Shown here piece after piece: positions 48,324 to 56,191 of a stretch of 64,000 nucleotides of DNA. The position numbers and the translations under genes were made by a program. Each line of letters opens with the position of its first letter. The stretch's first letter is position 1. Source of the DNA: Sulfitobacter noctilucae (GTDB lineage: Bacteria > Pseudomonadota > Alphaproteobacteria > Rhodobacterales > Rhodobacteraceae); the NCBI RefSeq assembly GCF_000622365.1, contig NZ_JASC01000014.1, forward strand, positions 1,240,001-1,304,000. Direction: 5' to 3'. The notes under the pieces are model-generated. The model made no database searches, was not told the origin of the DNA, and worked only from the letters and a program-made list of their open reading frames with translations.

Positions 48324-48365
48324 GTAGTCACGCCGCGATGAAAACAGACCCTTCGGAGCACTGCC

Positions 48366-48689
48366 ATGAACCTGCCCCCCCAAGTCACCCCCCGTGCGTT
48401 TGAGCGCCTTGCCGAAATCGGTGCCGCCGATCAGGGCAAGGCCCTGCGCGTCGCGGTTGAAGGGGGCGGATGTTCGGGATTTCAGTACGAGATTGACCTC
48501 GATACACCCAAGGACGACGATCTGGTGCTGGAAGGCGCGGGGCAGCGGGTTGTGGTCGATGCCATATCCCTGCCGTTCCTGACCAACGCGGTGATCGACT
48601 TTTCCGAAGAGCTGATCGGCGCGCGGTTCGTGATCGAAAACCCCAACGCGACTTCTGCCTGCGGCTGCGGTACGTCTTTCTCCATGTAG
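48366..48689 (+). CDS. erpA: A-type iron-sulfur cluster carrier
   Basis: This 107-residue protein of the IscA/ErpA/SufA family carries Fe-S clusters to apo-proteins. The three ligand cysteines are present in GGCSGFQY and in the C-terminal CGCGTSF. The ErpA versus IscA assignment is based on its stand-alone position and is not certain. It is convergent with the 362-residue protein gene (8 bases). Confidence 0.88.
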   Translation: MNLPPQVTPRAFERLAEIGAADQGKALRVAVEGGGCSGFQYEIDLDTPKDDDLVLEGAGQRVVVDAISLPFLTNAVIDFSEELIGARFVIENPNATSACGCGTSFSM

Positions 48690-48697
48690 GCCGGGCG

Positions 48698-49786
48698 TCA
48701 GCCTGACTGCACACCACGCGTCATGCCCGCGCGGGCGAACCCTTCGAAAAATGCGTCGAATTTGTCGGTAGATTGCTCTGCCGCCTGTAAAACTTCGCGG
48801 CTGTGTTGGGGCATCTGAGCAATCACCCGGCCCCGCATCCCGCCCCAATCGGCAGATCGTTGTTTGCCAAGGTCGAAAAGACACGTCGACAAAGGCCGCA
48901 GAGCGCCAGCCAAGACTTGCGGCATCGCGAAATGCAGCATGTAGTTTTCCGGTACATTTTGGTCAAATACCTTGGTGCCCCGCACCAATTGCGCCCAGCC
49001 AGATACCAGAAAAAGGTGGTATCCATCCACCGCGCGGGCCGCATCTGCCTGTCCGGTCAGGGTGATTGCGTGATGCACCCGCGCGACCGCGTCGGTCCAA
49101 ACCGCACTGGGTGTCTTGCCTGCAAAGGTCAGGGCTGTGCAAATCTCGGCCAGCAAATCAATATTCTGATCCAGATAGGCCAGGACCCCGGCAAACTCGA
49201 GACTGTTCAGCGCCGCATCGCTTAACTGGGGATCATAACGCCCATACCCTGACAGGTAGAATACGATATGAGTAAGCTCATAGGCGGCCTTTTTATTGGG
49301 CAGCGCAAAGGTTTCAGCGCGCTCGGTAAAGGCCCGCAATCTGGTGTCTAACGCACTCTGGCCCAAGGGCAAAACAGCCCCCCTGCGGGACAGCAAATAT
49401 TGCGCTTCTGCCCGCTGCAAATCCGAAAGCTCAGCCTCCGGCAAACCTGCCTGCGCGACCCAACGGCACAAGGCAGCACCTTTGTTCGCGCCCATACCAA
49501 GGTCTTCGAGATCCAGACAGATCGACAGGAAAAACCTGTAATACTGTGGGAAAAACCGCAGCTTTTCTTCGATCTGGGCGTAGAAGTCGGCATAGACAGC
49601 CAGCGTTTCCGGATTAAGGATTTGGCCGGTCGCAGCCAGAACGCCCAAAAGCTCGGCGTTCTCTTTCAGCCAGAACACATCATCCGGGGCGTGCCGCCGG
49701 TTTGCCACAGCGTCGATCAGCAGGCTAACGCTTCCGGCGGGGTCTTGCAGCGCGGACGGCTGGGGGAAAGAGATCACATTGGACAT
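48698..49786 (-). CDS. Unrecognised 362-residue helical protein, partner of the repeat peptide
   Basis: This protein starts MSNVISFPQP and appears mostly alpha-helical. Segments such as FPQYYRFFLSICLDLEDLGM, KAAYELTHIVFYLSGYGR and LDQNIDLLAEICTAL suggest an alpha-solenoid. There are no membrane segments, signal peptide, Walker motif or metal-binding Cys cluster. ATG 49786 follows AAGAACC weakly; an upstream open frame would enter the hairpin. It is the second gene after the 20-residue-repeat peptide, with a perfect stem-loop between. It may belong to a Rhodobacterales DUF such as DUF6902, from memory and unverified. Confidence 0.7.
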   Translation of the reverse strand: MSNVISFPQPSALQDPAGSVSLLIDAVANRRHAPDDVFWLKENAELLGVLAATGQILNPETLAVYADFYAQIEEKLRFFPQYYRFFLSICLDLEDLGMGANKGAALCRWVAQAGLPEAELSDLQRAEAQYLLSRRGAVLPLGQSALDTRLRAFTERAETFALPNKKAAYELTHIVFYLSGYGRYDPQLSDAALNSLEFAGVLAYLDQNIDLLAEICTALTFAGKTPSAVWTDAVARVHHAITLTGQADAARAVDGYHLFLVSGWAQLVRGTKVFDQNVPENYMLHFAMPQVLAGALRPLSTCLFDLGKQRSADWGGMRGRVIAQMPQHSREVLQAAEQSTDKFDAFFEGFARAGMTRGVQSG

Positions 49787-49815
49787 TAAAGAACCTCGCG
49801 ATGGAGCGGCAAAGT

Positions 49816-49844
49816 CGAAGGTCCGGCGGTGTACCGGACCTTCG
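49816..49844 (-). repeat. Perfect intercistronic hairpin
   Basis: CGAAGGTCCGG and CCGGACCTTCG are perfect 11-bp inverted copies around a 7-base loop. The element begins 7 bases after the repeat-peptide stop and ends 29 bases before the next start. No T-run follows, so it is more likely an mRNA-stabilising or attenuating element than a full terminator. It would allow more of the upstream peptide than of the downstream protein. Confidence 0.7.
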
Positions 49845-49851
49845 CGGTGGA

Positions 49852-50127
49852 TCACACGGATGTTGTGAACAACTCGGTCCGGTCGCCTGCTGCGACTTCT
49901 GATGTCGTGCTCAGCACAGATGTTGTGAACATCTCCACGGCATCACCCGCAGCCATGTCACATGCAGTCGGCGCAGAGCCGGAACTGAACATCTCGATGG
50001 CGTCTCCGGCCATCATGTCAGTGCCCGCCGCGATGGAGCCTGAGCTGAACATTTCAAGGCCGGCACCATTCTCGATGCTGGTTGTGAGAGAGACTTCGGA
50101 AGCAGGTGTCAGTGCAAGTGCGATCAT
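49852..50127 (-). CDS. Acidic Ser/Thr-rich peptide with 20-residue tandem repeats
   Basis: This 91-residue peptide has no Lys, His, Tyr or Trp, a single Cys (C56) and a single Arg (R83). After a 20-residue N-terminus (MIALALTPASEVSLTTSIEN) it consists of repeats with an exact 20-residue period. Motif E-[ML]-F recurs at residues 25-27, 45-47, 65-67 and 85-87, followed by SSGS, SSGS, TTSV and TTSV. Each later unit opens with [MA]AGD. ATG 50127 has AAGGA at the right distance; a TTG six codons earlier lacks one. No known family is assigned. The build resembles multi-core precursor peptides, but no modifying enzyme is recognised nearby. Confidence 0.7.
   Translation of the reverse strand: MIALALTPASEVSLTTSIENGAGLEMFSSGSIAAGTDMMAGDAIEMFSSGSAPTACDMAAGDAVEMFTTSVLSTTSEVAAGDRTELFTTSV
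49855..50067 (-). repeat. 60-bp coding tandem repeat (3.5 copies)
   Basis: Codons 21-40, 41-60, 61-80 and 81-91 of the peptide gene are successive 60-base units without any length change. At DNA level, GATGTTGTGAACA occurs twice and GAACATCTC-type blocks recur at the EMF positions. Adjacent units pair by similarity (units 1-2 and 3-4), pointing to duplication of a 120-base block. Confidence 0.75.
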
Positions 50128-50480
50128 TGTCAGTTTCCTTTTCAAACAAGTCTGAATGCAATCAAAAGTTGCATGACCATCACGATTGCCCGCTAAAAAT
50201 GAATTGAAAACTCCCTAATTTCAGAAGCCGAATTTGAGCGCGATTTGTGCACATAAGAAGGCCGTAACAAGCGGGTGACTTTTCACTTGAACCGAAGCTG
50301 TCCACAGGCGGAAATTTTTCTTACCCACATGCGGATTTTTACGGTTAGAACGGTCAATGACCCGCCAAATACCACCCTTTAGTTGAATTTTTCGAATCGA
50401 ATCGCCCTATGCGGCAGCGCCTTCTTGCCCCTCCGCCGCATATCCGCCATAGCGTGACAAAGCATAAAAGGGCCCGAAAA
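50128..50480. other. 353-base AT-richer divergent region
   Basis: This gap lies between the repeat-peptide gene and xth. It is clearly more AT-rich than its surroundings, with A/T runs near 50195-50220 and 50310-50340. A candidate xth promoter is listed separately. I see no convincing promoter pair for the peptide gene on the minus strand, no tRNA, and no open frame with coding character. TGTCCACAG at about 50300 resembles part of a DnaA box, without further support. Confidence 0.5.
50383..50411 (+). promoter_or_regulatory. Candidate xth promoter
   Basis: TTGAAT at 50383-50388, a 17-base spacer and CCTATG at 50406-50411 lie 69 bases before the xth ATG. The -35 is good and the -10 moderate. 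Confidence 0.35.
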
Positions 50481-51263
50481 ATGAAGATTGCGACCTTCAA
50501 CATCAACGGCATCAAAGCCAGGATCGAAGCCCTTCCAAACTGGCTCGACACCGCGCAGCCGGATGTGGTTTTGCTTCAGGAAATCAAGTCGGTTGATGAA
50601 GCCTTCCCGCGCGAGGTTTTCGAGGACCGCGGCTATAATGTTGAAACCCACGGTCAGAAATCCTTCAATGGTGTGGCGATCCTGTCCAAACACCCGCTGG
50701 AAGATGTCAGCCGTGGCCTGCCCGGCGACGCAGATGACGAACAGGCCCGCTGGATCGAGGCTACCGTGATGGGCAAGCAGAATGCGCTGCGCATCTGCGG
50801 CCTTTACCTGCCCAATGGCAACCCGGCCCCCGGACCAAAATTCGACTACAAACTCGCGTGGATGGAGCGTCTGCACGCCCGCGCCACGGCGCTGCTTGCC
50901 GAAGAAACGCCATTTCTCATGGCGGGCGATTACAACATCATCCCCCAGGCCGAAGATGCCGCAACACCGGATGCTTGGCGCGAAGACGCGCTGTTCCGCC
51001 CCGAGGCGCGCGCGGCCTGGCGCAAACTGCTGAACATCGGCCTGACCGAAGCCTTCCGCGCCCGCACCCAGGGGCCCGGTCATTACAGCTTCTGGGATTA
51101 TCAGGCCGGCGCCTGGAATCGCAACAATGGCATCCGCATTGATCATTTCCTGCTCAGTCCCACATGCGCTGACTTCTTGCGCGACTGTCAGATCGACAAG
51201 GACGTGCGGGGCGGCGAGAAACCTTCGGATCACGTTCCGGTCTGGGTCGAGCTCGACTTTTAA
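50481..51263 (+). CDS. xth: Exodeoxyribonuclease III / AP endonuclease
   Basis: This 260-residue DNA repair enzyme cleaves 5' of abasic sites and degrades one strand of duplex DNA. The exonuclease-endonuclease-phosphatase fold motifs are MKIATFNINGIKAR, LLQEIKS (metal Glu), GDYNIIP (catalytic Asp/Asn) and KPSDHVPVWVEL (Asp-His at the end). ATG 50481 matches the family N-terminus. The open frame continues 24 codons upstream without conservation. The RBS is AGGG. Confidence 0.95.
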   Translation: MKIATFNINGIKARIEALPNWLDTAQPDVVLLQEIKSVDEAFPREVFEDRGYNVETHGQKSFNGVAILSKHPLEDVSRGLPGDADDEQARWIEATVMGKQNALRICGLYLPNGNPAPGPKFDYKLAWMERLHARATALLAEETPFLMAGDYNIIPQAEDAATPDAWREDALFRPEARAAWRKLLNIGLTEAFRARTQGPGHYSFWDYQAGAWNRNNGIRIDHFLLSPTCADFLRDCQIDKDVRGGEKPSDHVPVWVELDF

Positions 51264-51358
51264 GCGAGCAGACCTGCCGACAATAGGTCAAGCGATACTC
51301 AGTATGGAGTCGGAACGCGTGCCCTTAGCGGAACGCCCTGGTCCCTACCGACCCGGAT

Positions 51359-51943
51359 CTATGCTTCGAGTTCTGCGTCCCAGTACAGGAAGTCCATCCA
51401 GCTTTCGTGCAGGTGGTTCGGCGGGAATTTGCGCCCCATATTGCGCAGTTCTTCCGCACCGGGTTGGCGCGGGGATTTGCGCAGATGCAGCCCCGTCTGG
51501 TGCAGCGCCTTTGATCCTTTGCGCAAGTTACAGGGTGAACAGGCCGCCACCACATTCTGCCAGGACGTCACACCGCCATTCGCCCGAGGCACCACATGAT
51601 CAAAGGTCAGATCCCCTTTCGCCCCGCAATACTGGCAGCGGAATTCGTCCCTCAGAAATAAATTAAAGCGCGTGAAGGCCACGCGCTTTTGAGGTTTGAC
51701 ATAATCTTTGAGGACAACGACCGAAGGGATTTTAAGCGCCACGGTCGGACTATGCACATAGTCATCGTATTCCGCCACGATATCGACCCGGTCCAGCCAC
51801 TTCGCCTTGATCGCATCCTGCCAGGGCCAAAGCGACAGAGGGTAGTAACTCAGCGGCCGGTAATCGGCATTGAGCACCAAGGCCGGCCGATGCTTCAGCG
51901 CCCCCGGCTGTCGGGTAAATTCGGTTCTGAAATCGCCGTCCAT
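51359..51943 (-). CDS. HNH endonuclease
   Basis: This 194-residue protein has a C-terminal half that is an HNH nuclease domain with zinc-ribbon cysteines: FRCQYCG, LTFDHVVPRANGG (catalytic His) and ACSPCNLRKGS. The N-terminal half (VLNADYRPLSYYPLSLWPWQDA) is the conserved extension of this subfamily, widespread in proteobacteria and not associated with introns or phage. The biological role is uncertain, probably DNA repair or processing. It stands alone on the minus strand, convergent with xth. Confidence 0.88.
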   Translation of the reverse strand: MDGDFRTEFTRQPGALKHRPALVLNADYRPLSYYPLSLWPWQDAIKAKWLDRVDIVAEYDDYVHSPTVALKIPSVVVLKDYVKPQKRVAFTRFNLFLRDEFRCQYCGAKGDLTFDHVVPRANGGVTSWQNVVAACSPCNLRKGSKALHQTGLHLRKSPRQPGAEELRNMGRKFPPNHLHESWMDFLYWDAELEA

Positions 51944-52058
51944 ATACTGCGCACCCCTGCCCGTTCAATGCGACTATATCTCGTGGTTTTGCTCTGGCAA
52001 GTCTTTGCGTGCCACAAGATGTCGCGGCCAAGAATAGGCGCTTAATATGACAGCGCTG

Positions 52059-52724
52059 TTACAGGCTGAGCTTGTCGCGCATAAAGGCCAGCGCCACGCT
52101 TAACCCGTCGGGGGCGATGCCATGCGCCGTGCCTTTCATGATATGGGCAAAGACATCCTGCCAGCCGGCTTCTTGCAGGGCTTCTGCGGCTTCGGGCAGG
52201 GATTGTGGCGGCACCACATCATCCTGATCTCCATGCACCAACAGGACGGGCGGACGCACCACGGCTTCTTCGGCCAGCGTTTCGGGTGACAACAGCCGTC
52301 CCGAAAAGGCGACGATTCCGGCCACCGAATCTTCGCGGCGTGGGGCCACATGCAGCGCCATCATCGTGCCTTGGGAAAAGCCGAACAACACGACCTGTTC
52401 GGGCAACACATCTTCATCCACCATCAATGCATCGAGAAAGGCGTTCAGATCGGCCACCGCCTGATCCATGCCACGCATGGATTCCTCCTCCGAAGACCCG
52501 TCAATCCAGGGGATCGGAAACCACTGATAGCCGTTGGGCATGCCCGGCACGTTTTCGGGCGCATCGGGGGCCACGAACATCGTATCGGGCAAATGTTCGG
52601 CCAGAGGATCGGCCAAACCAAGCAGATCGGCACCATTCGCCCCGTAGCCATGCAAAAAGACCACGATAGAGTGCGTTTCGCCCGATTTCGCCGCGCGGCG
52701 ATCTGCATTCAGTACCCGTGTCAT
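52059..52724 (-). CDS. Phospholipase/carboxylesterase family alpha/beta hydrolase
   Basis: This 221-residue serine hydrolase has the nucleophile elbow GFSQGTMMAL, an aspartate in VHGDQDDVVP and a histidine in KGTAHGIAPDG. The first strand with the oxyanion loop is VVFLHGYGANGADL. The length fits the carboxylesterase 2 family (YpfH/EstB-like). ATG 52724 overlaps the alkA stop by four bases, so the two are co-translated. The substrate is unknown. Confidence 0.9.
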   Translation of the reverse strand: MTRVLNADRRAAKSGETHSIVVFLHGYGANGADLLGLADPLAEHLPDTMFVAPDAPENVPGMPNGYQWFPIPWIDGSSEEESMRGMDQAVADLNAFLDALMVDEDVLPEQVVLFGFSQGTMMALHVAPRREDSVAGIVAFSGRLLSPETLAEEAVVRPPVLLVHGDQDDVVPPQSLPEAAEALQEAGWQDVFAHIMKGTAHGIAPDGLSVALAFMRDKLSL

Positions 52725-53356
52725 CCCAAACCTTCCCTGTTTTTCAAAATACGGTAGTAGGCAAAGAGTGCACGGGCCGCAACCGACCGCCACGGCGTCC
52801 AGTCGGCGGCCAGCTTTGCCAGTTCATCAGGCTTGGGCCGTTGCTTTAGCCCGAGCAGCGATTGAGCCGCCACCTGCAACGCCAGATCACCGGGCGGGAA
52901 CATATCCGCCCGCCCCAAACAGAACATGATATAGATTTGCGCTGTCCACGGGCCGATCCCCGTGAGCGCCGTTAACCGGTCATATACCTCGGTATTCTCA
53001 AGCCCTTGCAGTGCTTCGTATTCAACTTCGGCATTGGCCAACAGCAACGCATAGCGTGCCTTGTGCCGACTTAGCCCAGCCGCACGCAGTCCATCGTCCC
53101 CTGCCGCGCGCACGGCATCCTCATCGCGCAATCCTTGCTGCGCCAGACGCGCCCTGATCGCATCTGCCGACGCCACACTGACCTGCTGGCTGATGATGAT
53201 GTCCAGCAACCCCGCAAAGCCCCCCGGTTTCAGACGCAGCGGCAGCGGGCCTGTCTGTGCGAGCACGGGGGCAAAACGCGGCTCCGTCCGCGCCAACCAT
53301 GCAGCACCTTCGGCCAAATCGTCCTGCGTGCGGATCAGATGAGACGCGTCGCTCAA
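52721..53356 (-). CDS. alkA: DNA-3-methyladenine glycosylase, AlkA-like
   Basis: This 211-residue base-excision repair glycosylase of the HhH-GPD superfamily removes alkylated purines. The helix-hairpin-helix is LTGIGPWTAQIYIMF, followed by the catalytic aspartate in FPPGDLALQ. LLDIIISQQVSVASADAI is the usual N-terminal block. It lacks the N-terminal domain of E. coli AlkA, as is common in alphaproteobacteria. It overlaps cobK upstream and the esterase downstream, each by four bases. Confidence 0.93.
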   Translation of the reverse strand: MSDASHLIRTQDDLAEGAAWLARTEPRFAPVLAQTGPLPLRLKPGGFAGLLDIIISQQVSVASADAIRARLAQQGLRDEDAVRAAGDDGLRAAGLSRHKARYALLLANAEVEYEALQGLENTEVYDRLTALTGIGPWTAQIYIMFCLGRADMFPPGDLALQVAAQSLLGLKQRPKPDELAKLAADWTPWRSVAARALFAYYRILKNREGLG

Positions 53357-54090
53357 AGCTGTGCCACCCAGTCCAAAGCGTCCTGAACGGACGAGACGAC
53401 CTTCAATCCTGGCGGCAACGGCGGTCGGTCGATCAAAATCACCCGCAGACCAAGTGCAGCCGCGGCGTCAAGCTTGGGCCGGCTTGGTTTACCGCCCAGA
53501 TTCCGCGCGATGAGCGTATCCACCTTCCGCGCTTTAAAGAGCGCGACTTCTGTCTCAACGGTAAAGGGCGGGTCTCCGAACACCAGTTCGACAAAGTCAT
53601 AGGGCGCGGGGCGGTCATGCGGCACGGTCTGGCGCAGCATCAGACAAGCGCCGGGAAACGCAGCACATTCCGGCAGACTGGCCCAGCCCGTAGCAGAGAA
53701 CACCCGCGCCCCGGGCGCGATCAAAGTCATGGCCGCCCGCACAGTTGCAGCCGAAACCCAGTTCGGGTTTTCGCCCAAATCCCAGGTGGGGCGTGACAGG
53801 CTTATAAAAGGCCGAACCAGCCGTATCGCGGCGGCATAGCCCGCATGCGTCAACGCCGCATCAAAGCCGTGGCTCGCATCGATCACGGCGCTTACCCCCG
53901 CCATTGCCTGTGCCACTCTGTCCTCCGTTACTTCCGCGCAAACCTCGAAGGGGACCGGCATCGGGTTGGCCCCGCGCGGCGGCTCTGACAGCAGCGCGTG
54001 AACGCGGTGACCCAGACCCTGCAGGGCCTGCGCAATCTGGCGTGCCTCTGCACTGCCTGCCAACAAAAGAACATCTGCCTGCTGCGTCAT
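53353..54090 (-). CDS. cobK: Precorrin-6A/cobalt-precorrin-6A reductase
   Basis: This 245-residue enzyme reduces precorrin-6A to precorrin-6B in cobalamin synthesis. Family blocks are LLLAGSAEARQIAQAL (nucleotide-binding), VIDASHGFDAALTHAGYAAA and RPTWDL, and a C-terminal FKARKVDTLIARNLGG. ATG 54090 begins the conserved strand; the longer frame has no support. It is unusual here in being away from other cob genes and translationally coupled to a DNA repair gene. Confidence 0.9.
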   Translation of the reverse strand: MTQQADVLLLAGSAEARQIAQALQGLGHRVHALLSEPPRGANPMPVPFEVCAEVTEDRVAQAMAGVSAVIDASHGFDAALTHAGYAAAIRLVRPFISLSRPTWDLGENPNWVSAATVRAAMTLIAPGARVFSATGWASLPECAAFPGACLMLRQTVPHDRPAPYDFVELVFGDPPFTVETEVALFKARKVDTLIARNLGGKPSRPKLDAAAALGLRVILIDRPPLPPGLKVVSSVQDALDWVAQL

Positions 54091-54197
54091 CCACCCGACT
54101 TTAGGCACCCTTTCCCCGACCACAACCCCGCATGCGCATCGGGGGCTTGCTCCTTTCGAAACGGGGCGCTACCCCTGACGCCAAGAAGGATACCCCG

Positions 54198-55412
54198 ATG
54201 ATTGATGACAGCCGCGCCAAGCGCAACGTAGCCGTTCTGGTCGCCGCCCAAGCGTTTCTTGGCAGCCAACTTCCCATGAATTTTGTGATTGGCGGGCTGG
54301 CGGGGCAACAGCTGTCGCCCAATGTCTGTCTGGCCACGCTGCCGATCTCGATGATCGTCTTCGGCTCCATGACGACCGCGCCCTGGCTTTCGACCCTGAT
54401 GCAGAACCACGGGCGGCGTGCAGGCTTTCTGATGGGGGCCGCAGGCGGTCTTGCAGGGGCGATCATCTGTGCCTACGCCCTGAGCATCGCCAACTTCTGG
54501 GTCTTTCTGCTAGGCAGCTATCTGACAGGCATCTATATGTCTTCGCAGGGTTTTTTCCGGTTCGCGGCTTCTGATACCGCGTCGGATGCCTACCGGCCCA
54601 AGGCGATTTCCTATGTGATGGCGGGCGGATTGATCTCGGCTGTGATCGGGCCGCAGATGGTGTCCTTGCTGTCAGGGGGAGGAGACGCCACCGTGATGCG
54701 CTTTTTCCCCGTCTATGTCGCGGCGGCGGTGCTGAACCTTGTGGGTATGGCGCTGTTCTTCCTGCTCGATATCCCGAAGCCGCCGATCCCCGCGGTAGAC
54801 GCCCCCAAGGGCCGCTCGCGGTGGGAGCTTTTGACCACACCGCGCATCGCAGTCGCGGTGATTTGCGCCATGGTGTCCTATGCGCTGATGAACCTTGTGA
54901 TGACCTCCACGCCTTTAGCCGTGGTGGGCTGCGGGTTTTCCGTCGCCGATGCTTCCAACATTGTGACCAGCCATGTTCTGGCAATGTATGTGCCGTCGTT
55001 CTTCACCGGCCACCTCATCGCCCGCTTCGGGGTTGAGCGGATCATGGGGCTGGGCATTGCCATTCTGGCTGTGGCCGGACTGGTCGCGCTGCAAGACGTT
55101 GATTTGATGAACTTCTATGTCGCCTTGGTACTGCTCGGGCTCGGCTGGAACTTTGGCTTTATCGGAGCGACCAGCATGCTTGCCGGCGCCCATGCGCCCG
55201 AAGAACGGGGCCGCATGCAGGGATTGAACGATCTGTTGGTCTTTGGCGGCGTCACATTTGCCTCGCTTGCCTCAGGCGGGCTGATGAACTGCGCAGGCGG
55301 GGATGCGGCAACGGGTTGGGCGGCGGTGAACATCGCGATGATCCCGTTTCTGATGCTGGCGGGTGGATCGCTGATCTGGCTTGTGATGCGGCCCAGAACG
55401 GCTACGTCCTGA
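54198..55412 (+). CDS. MFS transporter
   Basis: This 404-residue membrane protein has about twelve hydrophobic segments. The cytoplasmic loop between segments 2 and 3 is short (MQNHGRRAGF), and that between 8 and 9 reads IARFGVERIMG. A cytoplasmic stretch near residue 200 (AVDAPKGRSRWELL) separates the halves. It belongs to the major facilitator superfamily; the substrate is unknown. ATG 54198 has AAGAAGGA upstream. It is convergent with the gene at 55415 with 2 bases between. Confidence 0.88.
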   Translation: MIDDSRAKRNVAVLVAAQAFLGSQLPMNFVIGGLAGQQLSPNVCLATLPISMIVFGSMTTAPWLSTLMQNHGRRAGFLMGAAGGLAGAIICAYALSIANFWVFLLGSYLTGIYMSSQGFFRFAASDTASDAYRPKAISYVMAGGLISAVIGPQMVSLLSGGGDATVMRFFPVYVAAAVLNLVGMALFFLLDIPKPPIPAVDAPKGRSRWELLTTPRIAVAVICAMVSYALMNLVMTSTPLAVVGCGFSVADASNIVTSHVLAMYVPSFFTGHLIARFGVERIMGLGIAILAVAGLVALQDVDLMNFYVALVLLGLGWNFGFIGATSMLAGAHAPEERGRMQGLNDLLVFGGVTFASLASGGLMNCAGGDAATGWAAVNIAMIPFLMLAGGSLIWLVMRPRTATS

Positions 55413-55414
55413 TC

Positions 55415-56191
55415 CTACCAGCGCCCGGTCAGCGCCCGAAATCCAAGCCGCACACGGTCTGCCGCCACCGGATCCATCAGCCGTCCTTCTGCCACAGCCG
55501 AAGGGTCTGCCACTGCTTGTTTCAAAACCGGCAGAGCCGCGCCCACATGCAGCAGCGCCGCACCTGCCGCGCGTGACACAGAACCGCGCTGTGCCCGCGC
55601 CTGCGTGAGCCGCGCCAGCCCTTCAAGCGCCAGTGAGGCCACGCCAGCCGGTGTCCCATCCAGCAAGGGCACACGGCCCCGCGCTTCAAGCTCGGGGATC
55701 GCCAGCAACCATGCCGCCACGCCGCTGGCAAAGGCCGCCGCGCGCACCGTGGCTTCATCCGCCTCGCCTAGATTGCGGGCCGCAACCCACGTCAGGTGCC
55801 CTGCGGTCTGGTTCAGATAGCGGGCAAAGTGGCCCTCGTCTTCAAAGGCATCTTTGTAGATATCCCAACGCCTTGCAGCGATAAGTTCATCTAGCAAGAT
55901 AGCATCGCCCGCGCCGATCACCGACGCCAGCGGCACCGTGACCTCATGCTTGCGCACCGGATCGCCTTGCGTAATTTCCTCGCAGGCATCGCGCCACCAT
56001 TGCAGGCGCATCTCGGCGATCATCGGCTCTTGGGTAACCCACGGCGCACGGGCCACTTCGACATTGAACGCATAAAGCGGAAAGAGCACGCGCCGCGCGG
56101 CCACAGGTGCCGCCATTGCCGCGCGAAAGCGCAGCGGGTCGGCCCGCTCGACCAAGGTTGCGCAGGCGTTCATGTTGTCGTCAAAGCTCAC
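55415..56191 (-). CDS. Squalene/phytoene-synthase-fold protein, NDUFAF6-like
   Basis: This 258-residue all-helical protein belongs to the isoprenyl synthase fold. Family stretches are RRVLFPLYAFNVEVARAPW and MRLQWWRDACEEI. The aspartate-rich DxxxD motifs needed for prenyl-diphosphate chemistry are not visible where the first would be (YAFNVEVAR). In this it resembles mitochondrial NDUFAF6, a complex I assembly factor, more than true phytoene synthase. No carotenoid genes lie nearby. It is coupled to the methyltransferase gene by a four-base overlap. Confidence 0.8.
   Translation of the reverse strand: MSFDDNMNACATLVERADPLRFRAAMAAPVAARRVLFPLYAFNVEVARAPWVTQEPMIAEMRLQWWRDACEEITQGDPVRKHEVTVPLASVIGAGDAILLDELIAARRWDIYKDAFEDEGHFARYLNQTAGHLTWVAARNLGEADEATVRAAAFASGVAAWLLAIPELEARGRVPLLDGTPAGVASLALEGLARLTQARAQRGSVSRAAGAALLHVGAALPVLKQAVADPSAVAEGRLMDPVAADRVRLGFRALTGRW

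Noticed and set aside
49816-49844. Rho-independent terminator
   Set aside because: The stem is perfect, but no T-run follows on either strand, so it is listed as an intercistronic hairpin instead.
49852-50067. CRISPR-like or satellite array
   Set aside because: Spacing is regular, but there are no distinct spacers, the units diverge at codon level and one reading frame runs through. It is a coding repeat.
50281-50345. Replication origin or DnaA-box cluster
   Set aside because: Only one partial match (TGTCCACAG) in an AT-rich patch; no repeated boxes and no dnaA or parAB nearby.
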